From: CAZZEX01 sp964653285
GTDB lineage: Bacteria > Chloroflexota > Anaerolineae > B4-G1
Direction: 5' to 3'
DNA: 34,310 bases
NCBI GenBank assembly: GCA_964653285.1
Contig: CAZZEX010000048.1
Coordinates: 1 to 34,310 of the forward strand
Position 1 is the first letter of the stretch. Every line of letters starts with the position of its first letter. Positions 7,461-15,869 of this stretch are shown in pieces. The notes beneath the pieces were generated by a model. It was given only the letters and a program-made list of their open reading frames with translations. It did not search any database and was not told the origin of the DNA. Position numbers and translations under genes: made by a program.

Positions 7461-8444
7461 ATGAAGTCCGAGACATCTACCCTGGTAGCACCCCGGCAGC
7501 GCCAGCGGTCTATCAGTTTGGGCGGAAACCTGTACCTGATCGTCACGCTCGCCAGCCTGATGGCGCTCTTCAGCGTCTTATCTCCTTACTTCTTTCAATT
7601 CGGCAATCTGATGAACATCGCCCGCTCCATCTCCATCAGCGGCATCACGGCGGCCGGGGAGACCATGGTGCTGATTTCAGGCGGGCTGGACCTCTCCGTC
7701 GCGTCGGTCATGGCGGCCTCGGGCATGATTGTGTCTGCGTTGATCATGAACGCAGGTTGGCCCATTGCAGCAGCAAGGGCCGTGGCGGTCGGCTTCGGGC
7801 TGGCGGTTGGGCTGGTCAACGGCCTGGTCATCACCAAGGGACGCATCAATCCGCTCATCACGACGCTGGCCAGCGGGTTCATCATCCGTGGGGCCGGCTA
7901 CGTGGCCTCAGGCGGCCGGACACTCGGGGTCATCAAGGAAGGGTACACCGTTCTGGGGCGTGGGCGGCTGCTGGACGCGGTACCCTATCCGGTGATTCTG
8001 CTGGCAGCCACCTACCTGCTGGTCTATTTCGTCATGCGGTACATGAAGTTGGGCCAATATATCCACGCTATCGGTGGTAATGCGGACGCCTGTCGTGTGT
8101 CGGGCATAAACGTTGACCGGTGGCGGCTGGGGATCTATGCCTTGGGCGGGATGTGCGCGGGTTTCGCCGGGGTGATACTTTCATCGCTGACGGGCAGCGG
8201 TATTCCCGATGTGGCCGTCGGTTCCGAGTTGGTCGTCATCGCTGGGGCGATTCTGGGTGGGGTCAGTCTGAGTGGAGGCCGGGGCCGCATCGAGGGCACG
8301 CTGCTGGGCGTCCTGATTCTGGGCACATTGACCAACGGACTGATTATGCTCAACGTACAGTCGTACTGGCACACCATCGCCCAAGGTGGCGTTCTGTTGA
8401 TGTCCGTGCTGATTGATGCCTGGCGTACGGGGGGCTACCGGTAA
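7461..8444 (+). CDS. Sugar ABC transporter permease, RbsC family (importer 2)
   Basis: A 327-residue inner-membrane permease with the RbsC-family hallmarks: multiple hydrophobic segments from residue ~28, ISGGLDLSV, a GxxNGLVITK loop, and ILGGVSLSGGRG toward the C-terminus, ending WRTGGYR like the permease at 358. The ATG is preceded by AGGAGG at 7445-7450. It follows the tandem SBP and precedes a methyltransferase gene rather than an ATPase. Together with the permease at 10628 it could form a heterodimeric channel served by the ATPase at 9777. Confidence 0.93.
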   Translation: MKSETSTLVAPRQRQRSISLGGNLYLIVTLASLMALFSVLSPYFFQFGNLMNIARSISISGITAAGETMVLISGGLDLSVASVMAASGMIVSALIMNAGWPIAAARAVAVGFGLAVGLVNGLVITKGRINPLITTLASGFIIRGAGYVASGGRTLGVIKEGYTVLGRGRLLDAVPYPVILLAATYLLVYFVMRYMKLGQYIHAIGGNADACRVSGINVDRWRLGIYALGGMCAGFAGVILSSLTGSGIPDVAVGSELVVIAGAILGGVSLSGGRGRIEGTLLGVLILGTLTNGLIMLNVQSYWHTIAQGGVLLMSVLIDAWRTGGYR

Positions 8445-8487
8445 CCGTCTTTGTCTTGTCCGTGCAGGCAGAAAGGAGTCTTTCGCT

Positions 8488-9693
8488 GTGGGCCGCAAGA
8501 CGCGCGTCTGGAACGCTGTGCACCTCAAGCCAGTAGACCGCATCCCCTTCGACATGTTTGACGAGGCTGGCTACTTGTTCGACGGGCATCGCTACGACCC
8601 CGCGCAACGCCTCCGGCTCTCGCTGGAAGATCAGGTGGCGGCGCGCATCCGCTTTCACCACGAATTCGATACCGACCTGATCTTCGATACACCCGTGCTG
8701 GGTGAGGGTCAGGTCCCCTTCACGGTGCGTCTCGCGCCGGAGTACGCCGAACGGTACGATCTGCTGTTCGCGACGTTCCCCATCACGGCCGGGCTGTGGC
8801 ATCCGTGGCCGCCGCACCTGGAGCCCAAACCGGGCGTGGATATGGCGGAGGATGACCGGATCGAACTGATCGTGGAGTGGGGGAACGGTCTCTCGTGCGA
8901 ACTGACGATAGAAATGGCCAGCGGGACGGCGGCGGGGTACGAGGTGCTCATGCACTCGCGTGAGGAATGGCCGCTGTGGCAGGAAGCCTATACGCCCCGC
9001 TTCGACGCCTTCGACTATCGCTATGTGGACCAGATCGTCGAGGCCACAGGGGGCGACGTCGCTTTGTACGGCACAATCATTGGTCCGTATGGGATGTTTT
9101 CAGTCCTTTTCGGGATTGAGCGGAGCACCTACCTGTGTTACGACGAGCCGGAGTTTGCGGGTGAAGTGATGGGTTGGTTGACCGACGTCACCATCGAGGT
9201 CGGTAAAGACCTGATCCGCCACGGCGTGGACGTGCTGCGCGTCGGCGAGGCCAGCGCCAGCCTGCTCAGCCCCCGTTTCTATCGCAAGCACGTACTGCCG
9301 CATCACAAGCGCATGAACGAGGCCCTGAAAGAGGCTGGCGGCATCCCGATCACCCACGCCTGCGGCCATTCCAACGCGCTGCTGGAAGGATTCGTCGAGG
9401 CTGGCGCGGCGGGAGTGGAGCCGCTCACGCCTCCGCCGTTGGGCAACACTGACCTGGCCGACGCCAAGCGGCGCGTCGGGGATCGGGTCTGCCTCAAGGG
9501 TGGCCTCGATCCAGTACACGTGGTCGGGGTGCTCTCGCCAGAGGAGGTAGCCGCCGAGACGCGGCGCTATCTGGAGATCGGCTCGCCGGGTGGGGGCTAC
9601 ATCTTGTCGGTGGCCGACTGCATGGTTCCCGGCACACCGCTGGAGAACATGCGGGCTATCGCCGAGGTCGTACACAACTTTCGCCCTGTCTAG
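8488..9693 (+). CDS. URO-D-fold methyltransferase with H-x-C...C zinc site (MtaA/MtbA-like)
   Basis: I place the start at GTG 8488, which has GAAAGGAG ten bases upstream and gives the standard family N-terminus (VWNAVHLKPVDRIPFD). The longer frame opening at 8413 would overlap the permease. The 401-residue product has THACGHSN with His290 and Cys292, and a further Cys378 in VADC. H-x-C followed ~85 residues later by Cys matches the zinc-ligand layout known in MtaA/MtbA, where zinc activates a thiol or other methyl acceptor during methyl transfer with a corrinoid protein. The C-terminal GGGYI--VADC-VPGTPLENM region is also typical. It is embedded in importer 2 between permease and ATPase. Methyl donor and acceptor are unknown; the corrinoid protein at 12957 is the likely partner. 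Confidence 0.8.
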   Translation: MGRKTRVWNAVHLKPVDRIPFDMFDEAGYLFDGHRYDPAQRLRLSLEDQVAARIRFHHEFDTDLIFDTPVLGEGQVPFTVRLAPEYAERYDLLFATFPITAGLWHPWPPHLEPKPGVDMAEDDRIELIVEWGNGLSCELTIEMASGTAAGYEVLMHSREEWPLWQEAYTPRFDAFDYRYVDQIVEATGGDVALYGTIIGPYGMFSVLFGIERSTYLCYDEPEFAGEVMGWLTDVTIEVGKDLIRHGVDVLRVGEASASLLSPRFYRKHVLPHHKRMNEALKEAGGIPITHACGHSNALLEGFVEAGAAGVEPLTPPPLGNTDLADAKRRVGDRVCLKGGLDPVHVVGVLSPEEVAAETRRYLEIGSPGGGYILSVADCMVPGTPLENMRAIAEVVHNFRPV

Positions 9694-9776
9694 ATGAAGT
9701 TCGTTACCAATGAAGAACAGCCCTTTTTCTGTGGATATCACTCCCAATTGGAAGCTTAGTGTAAGGAGGATGGCAA

Positions 9777-10571
9777 GTGTCTTCTGAAGGAAATGGGAAT
9801 GGAGATCGAAACCCACTTATCGAAGTGAAGGGAGTGTCCAAAGCCTTTGGTCACGTGCAGGCGCTGGATAACGTAGATTTCACCATCTACCCCGGCGAGA
9901 TCGTGGGCCTGGTGGGTGATAACGGCGCTGGCAAGTCCACGCTCGTCAAAATCATCTCCGGTGTCTACGACGCCGACGCGGGAGAGATCTACGTGAATGG
10001 CCAAAAGGTGGACATTCGGGACCCACTTGATGCGCAGGCGCTGGGCATTGCGACGGTATATCAGGATTTGCAGTTGGTGGACTGTCGAGACGTGGCCTCC
10101 AACATCTACCTTGGCCGCGAGCCTATGCGGGGGATCATCATCAACAGGCGAAAAATGTGGCAAGATGCCGAAGCCATCCTGGCCACCCTGCGTATGAAGA
10201 TCCCGTCGGTACGAGTTATGGTCGAGAAACTATCTGGTGGCCAGAAGCAGGCGGTGGCCATTTCGCGGGCCTTGTCTCGGGGCAAGCGCATCTTCCTCAT
10301 GGATGAGCCTACGGCAGCCCTGGGTGTGGCCGAGGCTGAGAAGGTGATGAGCCTCATCGTGGACCTCAAGCAGGGCGGGGCTGGGATAGTCGTGATCGCC
10401 CACAACCTGACGCATATCTTTGGCGTGGCCGACCGCATCTGCGTGTTGCGGCATGGCAGGGTTGTGCAAGACTGCATGAAGGAGGAGACAACGCCCGAGG
10501 ATATCGTCGGTCATATCGTGGGCGCGGCCGAGGCCGTTGAGAGGTTCTTGGGTGCAGCAGGCGAGGCGTGA
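9777..10571 (+). CDS. Sugar ABC transporter ATP-binding protein, single-domain (importer 2)
   Basis: A 264-residue ABC ATPase with Walker A GDNGAGKST, signature LSGGQ, Walker B FLMDEPTAAL and an H-loop in IAHNLTHIF. It is nearly parallel to the ATPase at 1501 over its length (shared GVSKAFGHVQALD, DIRDPLDAQ and IATVYQDL), so the two arose by duplication. The GTG start at 9777 is supported by AAGGAGG at 9763-9769; the ATG at 9770 is out of frame and soon stops. It probably powers the permeases at 7461 and 10628. Confidence 0.94.
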   Translation: MSSEGNGNGDRNPLIEVKGVSKAFGHVQALDNVDFTIYPGEIVGLVGDNGAGKSTLVKIISGVYDADAGEIYVNGQKVDIRDPLDAQALGIATVYQDLQLVDCRDVASNIYLGREPMRGIIINRRKMWQDAEAILATLRMKIPSVRVMVEKLSGGQKQAVAISRALSRGKRIFLMDEPTAALGVAEAEKVMSLIVDLKQGGAGIVVIAHNLTHIFGVADRICVLRHGRVVQDCMKEETTPEDIVGHIVGAAEAVERFLGAAGEA

Positions 10572-10627
10572 CCGAGGTCGCTGTGGATAGGTATCATGAG
10601 TTGGCACTACATTGAGGAGGGCTTTGA

Positions 10628-11641
10628 ATGCGCGCGATAGTTGACGTTGTGGAATTCGAGTCCTCGGCAGGACGAGTCATTGCCCGCCCGCGCCAACTGC
10701 GCTGGTGGGTGTTGTCGAACTTGAATGTCATTGGCCTGGTGTTGACGCTATTGGCGATGGGAGTGCTGTTTTCTACTTTGTCCCCCTATTTTCTCAGCGT
10801 CAAGAACTTCATGAACATTGGCCGGGCGGTCGCTATCCGCGGCATCGTTGCCGCCGGGCTGACGTTGGTCATGATCTCGGGGGGGATAGACCTGTCCATT
10901 GCTGCGGTACTGGCGGCATCCGGCATGTTTGTCGCTACCTTGCTTAGATTGGGATTGCCCGGGCCACTCGTTGTGATCGGTGGCATCGGTATCGGTGTGG
11001 CTCTGGGAATGATAAATGGCTTCTTCATCACTAAGGTAGGCATCAACTCACTCATAGCCACCCTGGGCATGATGTCCATCGTGCGTGGCCTGGGCTATGT
11101 GATCAGCGGAGGCATTCATGTCAACATTCCCGGCGACAGTTTTCAGGAGTTGGGACGCGGGCGCTTGTTAGGTATCCCCAACCCATTGATTCTGTGGGTC
11201 GTCGTATGCCTGCTGTGCTATCTGCTTCTGCAGTACACCCGGTTTGGCCAGTATACCTTCGCCATCGGCGGCAACGAGACTGCCTGCCGGGTGGCGGGCG
11301 TCAAGGTTGGTCAGTACAAGATGGCGCTGTATGTGCTGTGCGCTGCCCTGGCGGGCTTTGCTGGCGTCATCTTAACCTCGCTGTCTGGAGCCGCGATTCC
11401 GACTGCCGCCACGGGAGCCGAGCTGGACATTGTTGCTGCCGTAGTGCTCGGTGGGGTCAGCCTGCGCGGTGGGAGGGGCAGCATCGTCGGCACAGTGCTG
11501 GGCACGCTGGTTCTGGGATTCGTAAATAATGGGTTGACTTTGATAGGCATGAGGCCCTACTGGCAGATTGTCACGCGCGGCGGCATACTGATGCTGGCTG
11601 TGACGCTTGATAGTCTGCGTACCGGCGGGCTGCGTGGGTAG
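10628..11641 (+). CDS. Sugar ABC transporter permease, RbsC family (second permease of importer 2)
   Basis: A 337-residue RbsC-type membrane protein: ISGGIDLSI, GMINGFFITKVG and VLGGVSLRGGRG are the recognisable family blocks, with hydrophobic segments from residue ~33. It is more like the importer-1 permease at 358 (shared FLSVKNFMNIGRAVAIRG) than the 7461 one, so it may have been copied from the importer-1 lineage. The ATG has GAGGAGGG upstream, 56 bp after the ATPase stop. Having two permease genes with one SBP and one ATPase suggests a heterodimeric channel. Confidence 0.93.
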   Translation: MRAIVDVVEFESSAGRVIARPRQLRWWVLSNLNVIGLVLTLLAMGVLFSTLSPYFLSVKNFMNIGRAVAIRGIVAAGLTLVMISGGIDLSIAAVLAASGMFVATLLRLGLPGPLVVIGGIGIGVALGMINGFFITKVGINSLIATLGMMSIVRGLGYVISGGIHVNIPGDSFQELGRGRLLGIPNPLILWVVVCLLCYLLLQYTRFGQYTFAIGGNETACRVAGVKVGQYKMALYVLCAALAGFAGVILTSLSGAAIPTAATGAELDIVAAVVLGGVSLRGGRGSIVGTVLGTLVLGFVNNGLTLIGMRPYWQIVTRGGILMLAVTLDSLRTGGLRG

Positions 11642-11763
11642 CGGCTGCGGCTTGCTCCACTGAGCGTCGGCGCGGAATGTTCTGTTGATGTATGATGTAG
11701 AGGAACGTCGCTGGCCAGACGAATTGGCCTTGCGGGTCAGAAAGATTGCTCAGGAGGATTGTT

Positions 11764-12846
11764 ATGGAACTCGAACCCTATGTTGGTGAGCCCGATGTGG
11801 CGCGGTTGATCGCTCAGATCAAGGGCGAGCCAGTGGACCGTGTGCCCCACCTGGAGGCGCTGGTGGACGACCAACGCGTGGAGAAAATATTGGGCCGCTA
11901 CGCCGGCAACACGCTGGCTATTGGCGGCGACCCGGCCAAGGGGGTGGAGGAGGCCACCGGCCGCCCGATGCATGGCAATGACTATGTAGAGTTCAACCAG
12001 GCTATTGGCCAGGACGCCCTCATCGTCGAGTGCTTCTGGACGCCGTTCAAGAAACGCACGCCCGGCGGCACGCTGGTGCCGATCACTGACCGTAGCGTCA
12101 AGACGCGGGAGGACTGGGAAAAGGTGGTGCTGCCTGGCGACGAAGACATCGAAGACCGGCTGCGATACGTCCGGGAGTACAAGGAGGCGGTCAAAGGTAC
12201 ACGCCAGGGAATCACGCTGGGGGGCGCTTGCATCTTCCAAACCCTTTACGAGTTCACGATCGGCATGACAGACTTCATGATGATGTGCTATGAGCAGCGC
12301 GACTTTGTGGAGGAGATGCTGGAGGTCAGTACGGACTACTCTGAGAAACTGGTGGCGGCGGGTGTGGCAGAAGGCATAGACTTCTTCTTTTTTGCCGATG
12401 ACTATGCCTGGAAGAACGGCCTCTTTATCCCACCCAAGCTCTTCAAAGAGATCTGGTTCCCAAGGGCAGAGCGCATTATCGCGCCAGCAGTGAACGCCGG
12501 AATACCAGTAATCTTCCACAGCGATGGCAAGATTGACGACACGATCGAATGGCTGATTGACATCGGTATCGAAGGCATCACACCGATGGACCCCTATGCC
12601 ATTGACTATCGCGACTACAAGAAGCGTTTCGGGGACCGGCTGTGCCTGTTCGGCAACATTGACGTCGAGTTCCCGCTGGTCCACGGCACGCCGGAGGACG
12701 TGGATAGGGATGTCAAGGAGCACGCGGAAGTGCTGAAGCCCGGTGGCCGGTGGGTGGCTGGTTCCAGTCACAGCATCACCAACTTCATCCCGCACGAGAA
12801 CTTCATCGCGCTGATCAACGCCTACCACCGCTACGGTCTGTATTAG
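11764..12846 (+). CDS. URO-D-fold protein with HSDG site (corrinoid methyltransferase-like)
   Basis: I take ATG 11764, which has AGGAGG at 11752-11757; the in-frame codons before it overlap that site. The 360-residue product has the superfamily start (IAQIKGEPVDRVPHLE), a mid-region ADDYAWKNGLFIPP, and HSDG at 252-255. It ends GTPEDVDRDVKEHAEVLKPGG--- with SHSI replacing the Cys of MtaA. Many URO-D relatives in methyltransferase clusters carry HSDG, which keeps the His but lacks the Cys ligand. It lies 110 bp upstream of the corrinoid gene, suggesting it loads or unloads methyl groups on that protein. It is clearly different from the zinc-site protein at 8488, so the two may be the substrate-side and acceptor-side enzymes. 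The roles are inferred. Confidence 0.8.
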   Translation: MELEPYVGEPDVARLIAQIKGEPVDRVPHLEALVDDQRVEKILGRYAGNTLAIGGDPAKGVEEATGRPMHGNDYVEFNQAIGQDALIVECFWTPFKKRTPGGTLVPITDRSVKTREDWEKVVLPGDEDIEDRLRYVREYKEAVKGTRQGITLGGACIFQTLYEFTIGMTDFMMMCYEQRDFVEEMLEVSTDYSEKLVAAGVAEGIDFFFFADDYAWKNGLFIPPKLFKEIWFPRAERIIAPAVNAGIPVIFHSDGKIDDTIEWLIDIGIEGITPMDPYAIDYRDYKKRFGDRLCLFGNIDVEFPLVHGTPEDVDRDVKEHAEVLKPGGRWVAGSSHSITNFIPHENFIALINAYHRYGLY

Positions 12847-12899
12847 CCCTGTCCCCGGAAGAAGCGGCCAGAGGGGGAGCAAAGCCGGGCAACAATTCA

Positions 12900-12935
12900 T
12901 GAGACCTTGAGTGAGACTTCAAATGAGACCTGAAG
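12900..12935 (+). repeat. Three TGAGAC direct repeats, 12-bp spacing
   Basis: TGAGAC occurs at 12900, 12912 and 12924, exactly one 12-base unit apart, and the units share further bases (TGAGACCTTGAG, TGAGACTTCAAA, TGAGACCTGAAG). The array ends 21 bases before the ATG of the corrinoid gene and just upstream of its ribosome binding site (AAGGAG near 12941). It could be an iterated binding site or simple slippage; no regulator is known for it. Confidence 0.5.
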
Positions 12936-12956
12936 GGACACAAGGAGATTCCTGGA

Positions 12957-13619
12957 ATGAGCACATTGGAAGAACTATATGATATTGTCCTCAACGGAAA
13001 GCGGGCAGAGGTTGAGGGGTTGGTGCAGAGGGCCCTGGACGAAGGTATTCCGCCGATGAGGATCGTCGAGGAGACGTTACGTCCGGCTATGGGTGAGGTC
13101 GGCGAGCTCTTCTCGCGGGCGGAGTTCTACCTGCCCGATCTGATTCTGGCAGCCAATGCGATGAAGATGGCGACCGACTACCTGCGGCCCCTCTTAGCCG
13201 AAGAGCCCGGTGTGTTCAGGCAAGAAGTAGTGGTGATCGGCACGGCGGAGGGAGACCTGCACGACATCGGTAAGAATCTCGTTATCGCCTTGCTGGAGGG
13301 CTCGGGCTACCGCGTGGTTGACCTCGGTATTGACGTGAAGCCCGAGAAGTTCGTCCAGGCTGTGCGGGAGAACGATCCGGCGGTGGTTGGCTTTTCGGCC
13401 CTGGTCAGCACGACGATGGTCAATATTCCGAAGACCATCAAAGCGCTGGAAGGGGCGGGTTTGCGCCAGGGGCGGATCCTGGCAGTAGGTGGAGCGCCGG
13501 TCACGCAGCGCAATGCAGACGAATGGGGCGTCGAGGTCTACGCTCCCGATGCCGGTACGGCTGTGCACATGATTAACGAAGTGCTGGCAAGCCCGCGACA
13601 AGCGACAGGGGGGGGATGA
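12957..13619 (+). CDS. Corrinoid (B12-binding) methyl carrier protein, MtbC/MttC-like
   Basis: A 220-residue protein of the methyltransferase-associated corrinoid family. Residues ~1-85 form the helical cap domain (ending LLAEEP). The B12-binding Rossmann domain follows with D-x-H-x-x-G at 100-105 (GDLHDIG), whose His is the lower axial cobalt ligand, SALVSTTM at 147-154, and GGAPVT at 178-183, which contact the nucleotide tail. Such proteins carry the methyl group as methyl-Co(III) between two methyltransferases in the cytoplasm. Neighbouring URO-D proteins at 8488 and 11764 are the expected partners. The ATG has AAGGAG upstream. No cobalamin riboswitch was recognised. The corrinoid role is secure; the methyl donor is unknown. 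Confidence 0.93.
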   Translation: MSTLEELYDIVLNGKRAEVEGLVQRALDEGIPPMRIVEETLRPAMGEVGELFSRAEFYLPDLILAANAMKMATDYLRPLLAEEPGVFRQEVVVIGTAEGDLHDIGKNLVIALLEGSGYRVVDLGIDVKPEKFVQAVRENDPAVVGFSALVSTTMVNIPKTIKALEGAGLRQGRILAVGGAPVTQRNADEWGVEVYAPDAGTAVHMINEVLASPRQATGGG

Positions 13620-13620
13620 A

Positions 13621-14454
13621 GTGCCATTTGCCAAGGTGAGTGGGATTGAACTGTACTATGAGGTAACCGATTTCACCCGGCCATGGGAGGGCCAGCCGGA
13701 AGTCCTGGTCCTGTTGCACGGCTTGCACGGACACCTGCTGTGGTGGAACTACTATCAAGTAGCCCCTTTCTCTCAGGAATACCGTGTGATCACTCTGGAC
13801 TTCCGGGGACACGGCAAATCCTTCAAGCCGGCCACCGGCTATTCCATTGGGATCATGGCCAGCGATGTGCGTGAACTGCTCCGGCAGTTGAACGTCGAGC
13901 AGGCGCACGTAGGTGGAGCCTCCATGGGAGGCATGGTCGCCCTCCAGTTTGCCCTGACGTACCCGGAGATGGTGCGCAGCCTTGTCCTGGTAGATTCGTT
14001 TCCCCACACTCCAGAGGCGACTCAAGGGGCGCTTGAGAAATGGATCACCGACACGCAGGAGAAGGGGTACGCGAAGGTGATGGAGACCTTCAACCAGGAC
14101 TATGCGACCGCGTTGTTCTCCGCCGGCTTCTGGGAGAAACATCCCGAGCTCCCAGCCTTCGACACTGCGCTTGTGTTGAACAACTTGATGCCCGGTCCAG
14201 CCTTCATCGGCTGTTGCCGGGCCATCCAGCGCTTCAATGTCTTGGACCGACTGGGGGAGATCGCCGCGCCAGTCCTGATCGTTACCTCAAACGAAGGTAT
14301 AGGCTACGAAGAGTCGCTGCGTATGCACCAGCGGTTGCCACGATCGGAGTTATGGGCACCCGAGGGAGTGGGACACAGCGTACATATTGAAATGCCCCAG
14401 GAGTTCAACCGGCAGGTATTGCGGTTCCTGAAGAGGGTCACCTCTCAGGCATAA
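13621..14454 (+). CDS. Alpha/beta hydrolase
   Basis: A 277-residue alpha/beta-hydrolase-fold protein. The oxyanion segment LLHGLHGH is at 31-38, the nucleophile elbow G-A-S-M-G-G has Ser101, and His252 sits in GVGHSVHIEMP. The usual catalytic Asp after the PVLIV strand is not obvious; the region reads TSNEGIGYEE, so Glu225 could serve. The gene starts with GTG one base after the corrinoid stop, so the two are probably translationally coupled. It could hydrolyse an ester or lactone, for example an acylated sugar or an aldonolactone made by the SDR. Substrate cannot be read from sequence. Confidence 0.85.
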   Translation: MPFAKVSGIELYYEVTDFTRPWEGQPEVLVLLHGLHGHLLWWNYYQVAPFSQEYRVITLDFRGHGKSFKPATGYSIGIMASDVRELLRQLNVEQAHVGGASMGGMVALQFALTYPEMVRSLVLVDSFPHTPEATQGALEKWITDTQEKGYAKVMETFNQDYATALFSAGFWEKHPELPAFDTALVLNNLMPGPAFIGCCRAIQRFNVLDRLGEIAAPVLIVTSNEGIGYEESLRMHQRLPRSELWAPEGVGHSVHIEMPQEFNRQVLRFLKRVTSQA

Positions 14455-14498
14455 TCAAATGGAGACTCCTCGAGCAATACTATCTAAGGAGATTAATT

Positions 14499-15830
14499 AT
14501 GGATCCAACACTTGAGAAGGTTTACGGCATGACCCGGGCGGACATAGAAGCGGCCAAGCAGCACCTGATGGTGGGTGGGGGTACCCCCGGTCCTATCTTG
14601 GTCAAAGGGAAGGGCGTGCGCATCGAGGACATAGATGGGAACAGTTACATTGACTGTACGTCGCAAAGTTGGGCGATGTATCTGGGCTTCGCCAACGATG
14701 AGATCGGAGAGGTCATCTGCGAGCAGGCGCAGAACCTGACACATGTGCATCAGGGGTTCAATACGTTGTCCCGGTTCTACCTGGCGCGCAAGTTGGCCGA
14801 GTTGGCGCCGGATGGGATGGACCGGGTTTCGTTCACCGTCGGTGGCGGGCCAGCCGTCGAGGCGGCGATGAAGGTCGCGTTGAAGAACCGGCCGGGGGCG
14901 AAAGAGTTCATCGCTCTGTGGGATGCCTATCACGGCACGGTCTTTGGCGCGGCCAGCGCATCGTGGATCGCGACACAGGCATCCGGGAAGTTTACCGGTC
15001 AGCAGCACTTCTTGCCCGTGCTTCACACCGTGCACCGGGTGCCGAACCCGTACTGCTATCGCTGCCACTTCGGGCAGGAGCCGGGGAGTTGCGACCTGAT
15101 GTGCGCGGAGATGCTGCGTATGACTATCCAGCGGAGCGTGAATGGTCCGGCAGCCGGGTTCATATTGGAACCGATCCAGGCGAGCGGGGGGCAGATACCA
15201 GCGCCGAGGCGGTATCTGGAGCGCGTGCGAGAGATCTGCGACGAATTTGGCGTGCCACTGATCTTCGACGAGGTCCAGACGTTCTGCCGCATCGGGGAGT
15301 GGTTCGCCTCCGACTACTATGGGGTCACGCCCGATATCATTGTGCTGGGCAAGGGGTTGGGTGGCGGGCTGCCCATCGCCGCCATCATCATTCGCGATAC
15401 GCTCGAGGGGTTCAGCCTCAAGGCTGAGGAGTTGCACACCTTCGCCAACAACTCCCTGTCTCAGGTCGCCGCCATCAAGCAGATCGAGGTCATTGAGCGC
15501 GACAACGTCCTGGAGAACACGCGCCGGACGGGAGCCTACCTGGCCGAGGGGTTGCGGGAGTTGCAGGAAGAGTTCCCCGAGATGGGCGACGTTCGCGCTG
15601 TGGGCTTGCACATCGGCGTCGAGTACGTGGAGGACCCAGAGACCAAGGAGCCGGCCTTTGAGAAGTGTATCCGGATTCGCGAGGAAGGGATGAGGTTGGG
15701 CGCCATCTTCGGGCTTGCTGGCCCGCGTAAGAATGTCCTGAAAATCAAGCCCCCACTGATCGTGACGCGAGAAGAAGCAGACGAGATACTGGACATCCTG
15801 CGCCAGGCGATGCAGAAAGTGCTGCGGTAA
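14499..15830 (+). CDS. Class III (PLP) aminotransferase
   Basis: A 443-residue fold-type I, class III aminotransferase. Expected residues are present: aromatic/His pair YH at 144-145 stacking on PLP, EPIQ near 224-227, Asp257 in FDEVQ that contacts the pyridine nitrogen, and Schiff-base Lys285 in LGKGLGGG. A Cys cluster, C-x2-C-x8-C-x3-C (186, 189, 198, 202), resembles the CYRCPFG---C---C insert seen in several class III enzymes and may bind metal. The ATG has TAAGGAG upstream. In this cluster it would move an amino group on or off a sugar-derived carbonyl or dispose of an amino group from the substrate, hinting that the substrate is an amino-sugar or amine. This is inference; members act on many omega-amino compounds. 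Confidence 0.9.
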   Translation: MDPTLEKVYGMTRADIEAAKQHLMVGGGTPGPILVKGKGVRIEDIDGNSYIDCTSQSWAMYLGFANDEIGEVICEQAQNLTHVHQGFNTLSRFYLARKLAELAPDGMDRVSFTVGGGPAVEAAMKVALKNRPGAKEFIALWDAYHGTVFGAASASWIATQASGKFTGQQHFLPVLHTVHRVPNPYCYRCHFGQEPGSCDLMCAEMLRMTIQRSVNGPAAGFILEPIQASGGQIPAPRRYLERVREICDEFGVPLIFDEVQTFCRIGEWFASDYYGVTPDIIVLGKGLGGGLPIAAIIIRDTLEGFSLKAEELHTFANNSLSQVAAIKQIEVIERDNVLENTRRTGAYLAEGLRELQEEFPEMGDVRAVGLHIGVEYVEDPETKEPAFEKCIRIREEGMRLGAIFGLAGPRKNVLKIKPPLIVTREEADEILDILRQAMQKVLR

Positions 15831-15869
15831 TAGCCCAGGGCATCCGGTTCTTCACAGGTAGGTGACAGA

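Noticed and set aside
8413..8487. Extended N-terminus of the zinc-site URO-D protein from ATG 8413
   Set aside because: It would overlap the permease by 32 bp, has no ribosome binding site, and the family N-terminus aligns from GTG 8488.
11737..12900. A 387-codon - strand frame opposite the URO-D gene at 11764
   Set aside because: Shadow of a strongly supported gene; no ribosome binding site or family motif.
12900..12935. TGAGAC repeats as a CRISPR array
   Set aside because: Units are 12 bp with no spacer, and there are no cas genes.
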